Source: Devosia sp. Root436
Lineage (GTDB): Bacteria; Pseudomonadota; Alphaproteobacteria; Rhizobiales; Devosiaceae
Length of the DNA stretch: 64,000 nucleotides
Assembly: GCF_001426345.1 (NCBI RefSeq)
Contig: NZ_LMEM01000001.1
Span: 221,700-285,699, forward strand
Direction: 5' to 3'
Made by a program: the position numbers and the translations under genes. Under the pieces are notes generated by a model. That model was not told where the DNA came from and searched no databases. It saw only the letters and a program-made list of their open reading frames with translations. Position 1 is the first letter of the stretch. The number at the start of each line of letters is the position of its first letter. Shown piece by piece: positions 62,410 to 64,000 of the stretch.

Positions 62410-63426
62410 CTAGCTGGCGCTCGCGGCGGGCGCAAGGGACCGCAGTCGCGGCAGGATTTCTCTGGCATAAAGAGCGATGAACCGGCTCTGGTCCTCGCCC
62501 GGCGCGTGGAACACCAGGTGATCGAAGCCGTAATCCATGTAGGTCTTGATCGCTGCCACATGCTCATCGGGGTCGCTGGAGACGATCCAGCGCTTGGCGA
62601 CACGCTCGATGGGCAATTGCGCCGCCAGCCGCTCCATTTCGGCCGGATCTTCGACCGAATGCTTTTCCTCCGGCGTCAGCGACAGGGCCGCCCAGCCGCG
62701 CGTATTGTTCAACGCCAGCTCGGGATCGGGGTCGAACGACACTTTCACCTCGATCATACGCTCGAAGGGCAACCCGGCGCGGTCGGATTCGGCCCGGCCG
62801 ATGGCGACGTTGGGCAGCAATTGATCGACATAGAGCTCGGCGCCCTTCCCAGAGGTGCAGATGAAACCGTCGCCGGCCCGGCCGGCATATTTGGCATTGA
62901 GCGGGCCGCCGGCAGCCAGGTAGATCGGCACCATCTTGTCGGGCCGGTCATAGATGGTCGCGCTCTGCGTCTGGTAGAATTCGCCCTCGAAGGTGACGCG
63001 TTCCTCGCTCCACAGCTTGCGGATCAGCGTCACCGCCTCGCGCAGCCGCGCGGAGCGTTCCTTGAGCTCGGGCCAGACCATGCCCGTGGAAGGCACTTCG
63101 TTGAGCGACTCGCCGGTGCCGACGCCGAGGATGACGCGTTCGGGAAACATGGCGCCCAGCGTGCCGAAGGCATGCGCGACGACCGACGGATGCAGCCGGA
63201 AAGTCGGCGTCAGCACCGAGGTTCCAACGATGATCTTTTCCGTGCGCGCCAAAGCCGCCGCCATCCAGGCCGGTGCGAAGGGCGCATGGCCATCGGTATG
63301 CTTCCACGGCTGGAAATGATCGCTGATGAACACCGATTCAAACCCGGCCTGTTCCGCCTCGATGGCGAAACGCAGCAGCGTATTGGGGGCGAACTGTTCG
63401 GCAGAAGCCTTGTAACCGAAGCGCAT
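62410..63426 (-). CDS. fgd: F420-dependent glucose-6-phosphate dehydrogenase
   Basis: Oxidises glucose 6-phosphate and reduces F420; LLM fold, 338 residues, strong GGAGGTC Shine-Dalgarno. It is very close to mycobacterial FGD1: [46 protein letters not shown]. The catalytic residues match FGD1 His40, Trp44 and Glu109 as His37, Trp41 and Glu106. The phosphate-binding residues are kept in [18 protein letters not shown] and VAKRWIVSS. It is the first gene of the F420 operon and has a palindromic operator upstream. Such a faithful FGD is unusual in a proteobacterium. Confidence 0.92.
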   Translation of the reverse strand: MRFGYKASAEQFAPNTLLRFAIEAEQAGFESVFISDHFQPWKHTDGHAPFAPAWMAAALARTEKIIVGTSVLTPTFRLHPSVVAHAFGTLGAMFPERVILGVGTGESLNEVPSTGMVWPELKERSARLREAVTLIRKLWSEERVTFEGEFYQTQSATIYDRPDKMVPIYLAAGGPLNAKYAGRAGDGFICTSGKGAELYVDQLLPNVAIGRAESDRAGLPFERMIEVKVSFDPDPELALNNTRGWAALSLTPEEKHSVEDPAEMERLAAQLPIERVAKRWIVSSDPDEHVAAIKTYMDYGFDHLVFHAPGEDQSRFIALYAREILPRLRSLAPAASAS

Positions 63427-63458
63427 GCCTGACCTCCAATGCTCAGCGGTGGCAATAC

Positions 63459-63476
63459 TTTGACCAAATGGTCAAA
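63459..63476. promoter_or_regulatory. Palindromic operator upstream of fgd
   Basis: TTTGACCAAATGGTCAAA: eight-base perfect arms around AA, 32 bases before the fgd start. It closely matches the palindrome before the LLM gene (58752-58769). It is the kind of site bound by TetR- or MarR-type dimers; the regulator is not in the window. Confidence 0.75.
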
Positions 63477-63586
63477 ATTGTCCATCGGATTCGTGCGGAT
63501 GGCCGGAATGCGGTTGAGGTGAGCGCCGGCAACGGCTATCTGGTCACCATGCAGGCGGACCCGCAACGAACAAGGCGCATATCGGC

Positions 63587-64000
63587 ATGATTCCTGACTT
63601 TCTCGTCACCCATTCCGGTGGCTTCCATGCCGATGAGCTGCTGTCCAGCGTGGTGCTGACGCGGCTGTTTCCGCAAGCGAAAATCAAGCGCAGCCGGGCG
63701 CCGGAATGGATCGCGCCGGGCCCGGACCGCATCGTTTACGACGTGGGCGGGTTCTACGATGCCGAAAAGCGGATTTTCGACCACCACCAGCGCGGCGCGC
63801 CAGTGCGCGACGATGGCCAGCCCTATAGCTCTTTCGGGCTGATCTGGAAGCACTATGGCCGGCAATATCTGGCCGCTTCGAATGTTCCAGAAGCGCATAT
63901 TGCCGTGGTGCATGCGTCCTTCGACGCCAAATTCGTGCTGCCGGTCGACCTGATGGACAATGGCGCGCTGAGCCCGTTGGGTCCGCTGGCCGGGCTTATG
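63587..64000 (+). CDS. MYG1/UPF0160 family exonuclease-like protein (3' end outside window)
   Basis: The first 138 residues of a MYG1-type DHH-related protein, truncated by the window end. ATG 63587 gives MIPDFLVTHSGGFHADELLS, the exact family start with metal ligands in THSGGFHADE. YDVGGFYDAEKRIFDHHQRG follows, with the DHH-like metal motif. The upstream ATG at 63549 is out of frame and stops at once. MYG1 proteins are metal-dependent nucleases or related phosphoesterases. It is divergent from the F420 operon and probably unrelated to it. Confidence 0.9.
   Translation, partial: MIPDFLVTHSGGFHADELLSSVVLTRLFPQAKIKRSRAPEWIAPGPDRIVYDVGGFYDAEKRIFDHHQRGAPVRDDGQPYSSFGLIWKHYGRQYLAASNVPEAHIAVVHASFDAKFVLPVDLMDNGALSPLGPLAGLM

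Overview
The window is a high-GC stretch of bacterial chromosome from an alphaproteobacterium. It is most likely a member of the Hyphomicrobiales and probably Devosia-like. Evidence: the run dnaE / rpsB-tsf-pyrH-frr-uppS-cdsA-rseP-bamA-lpxD-fabZ-lpxA-lpxB-gltA; two alphaproteobacterial SOS boxes (GTTC-N7-GTTC) before lexA; a parvulin chaperone-trpE-trpG-trpD-trpC-moaC-moeA-lexA block; a small DUF4169 protein; and palindromic intergenic repeats. The genus call is inference from gene order, because no rRNA or tRNA gene was found.

Layout. Positions 1-2107 hold the 3' two thirds of dnaE. 2118-14831 is the translation, phospholipid and envelope cluster on the plus strand. The usual dxr (between cdsA and rseP) and lpxI (between lpxA and lpxB) are missing from their slots. 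14807-17662 holds gltA and gltX on the minus strand, followed by comEC. 19817-26294 is a sugar-catabolic island: a GH42 beta-galactosidase, an SMP-30 lactonase, dgoA, dgoK and a divergent IlvD/Edd dehydratase. Together these outline a De Ley-Doudoroff type galactose route ending in pyruvate and glyceraldehyde 3-phosphate. 26459-36075 carries cspA, a decayed ORF coupled to lexA, lexA with two SOS boxes, molybdenum cofactor genes (moeA, moaC), the tryptophan genes and a parvulin-type periplasmic chaperone.

36076-45484 holds tpiA, secG, pyrG, two small proteins, a VOC protein, eno, amn, folD (behind a strong terminator in its leader) and a DUF1643 gene. 45487-50033 holds large palindromic repeats, a degenerate CobW-like protein, and metH with a perfect 16-bp operator-like palindrome. 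50226-57663 is a plus-strand run: rlpA, a D,D-carboxypeptidase, tmk, holB, metG, tatD and an MBL hydrolase.

The most striking region is 57677-63426. Six minus-strand genes encode a close homologue of actinobacterial F420-dependent glucose-6-phosphate dehydrogenase (fgd), a stand-alone F420-0:glutamate ligase (cofE), a complete FecCD-type ABC importer of the kind proposed to import coenzyme F420-0, and an LLM-family oxidoreductase. No other F420 biosynthesis gene is present. This looks like a compact system to import F420-0, glutamylate it, reduce it with glucose 6-phosphate and use it. A shared palindromic operator (TTTGAcC-type) precedes both fgd and the LLM gene. Such cassettes are mainly known from Actinobacteria, so horizontal acquisition is plausible. 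The window ends inside a MYG1-family gene.
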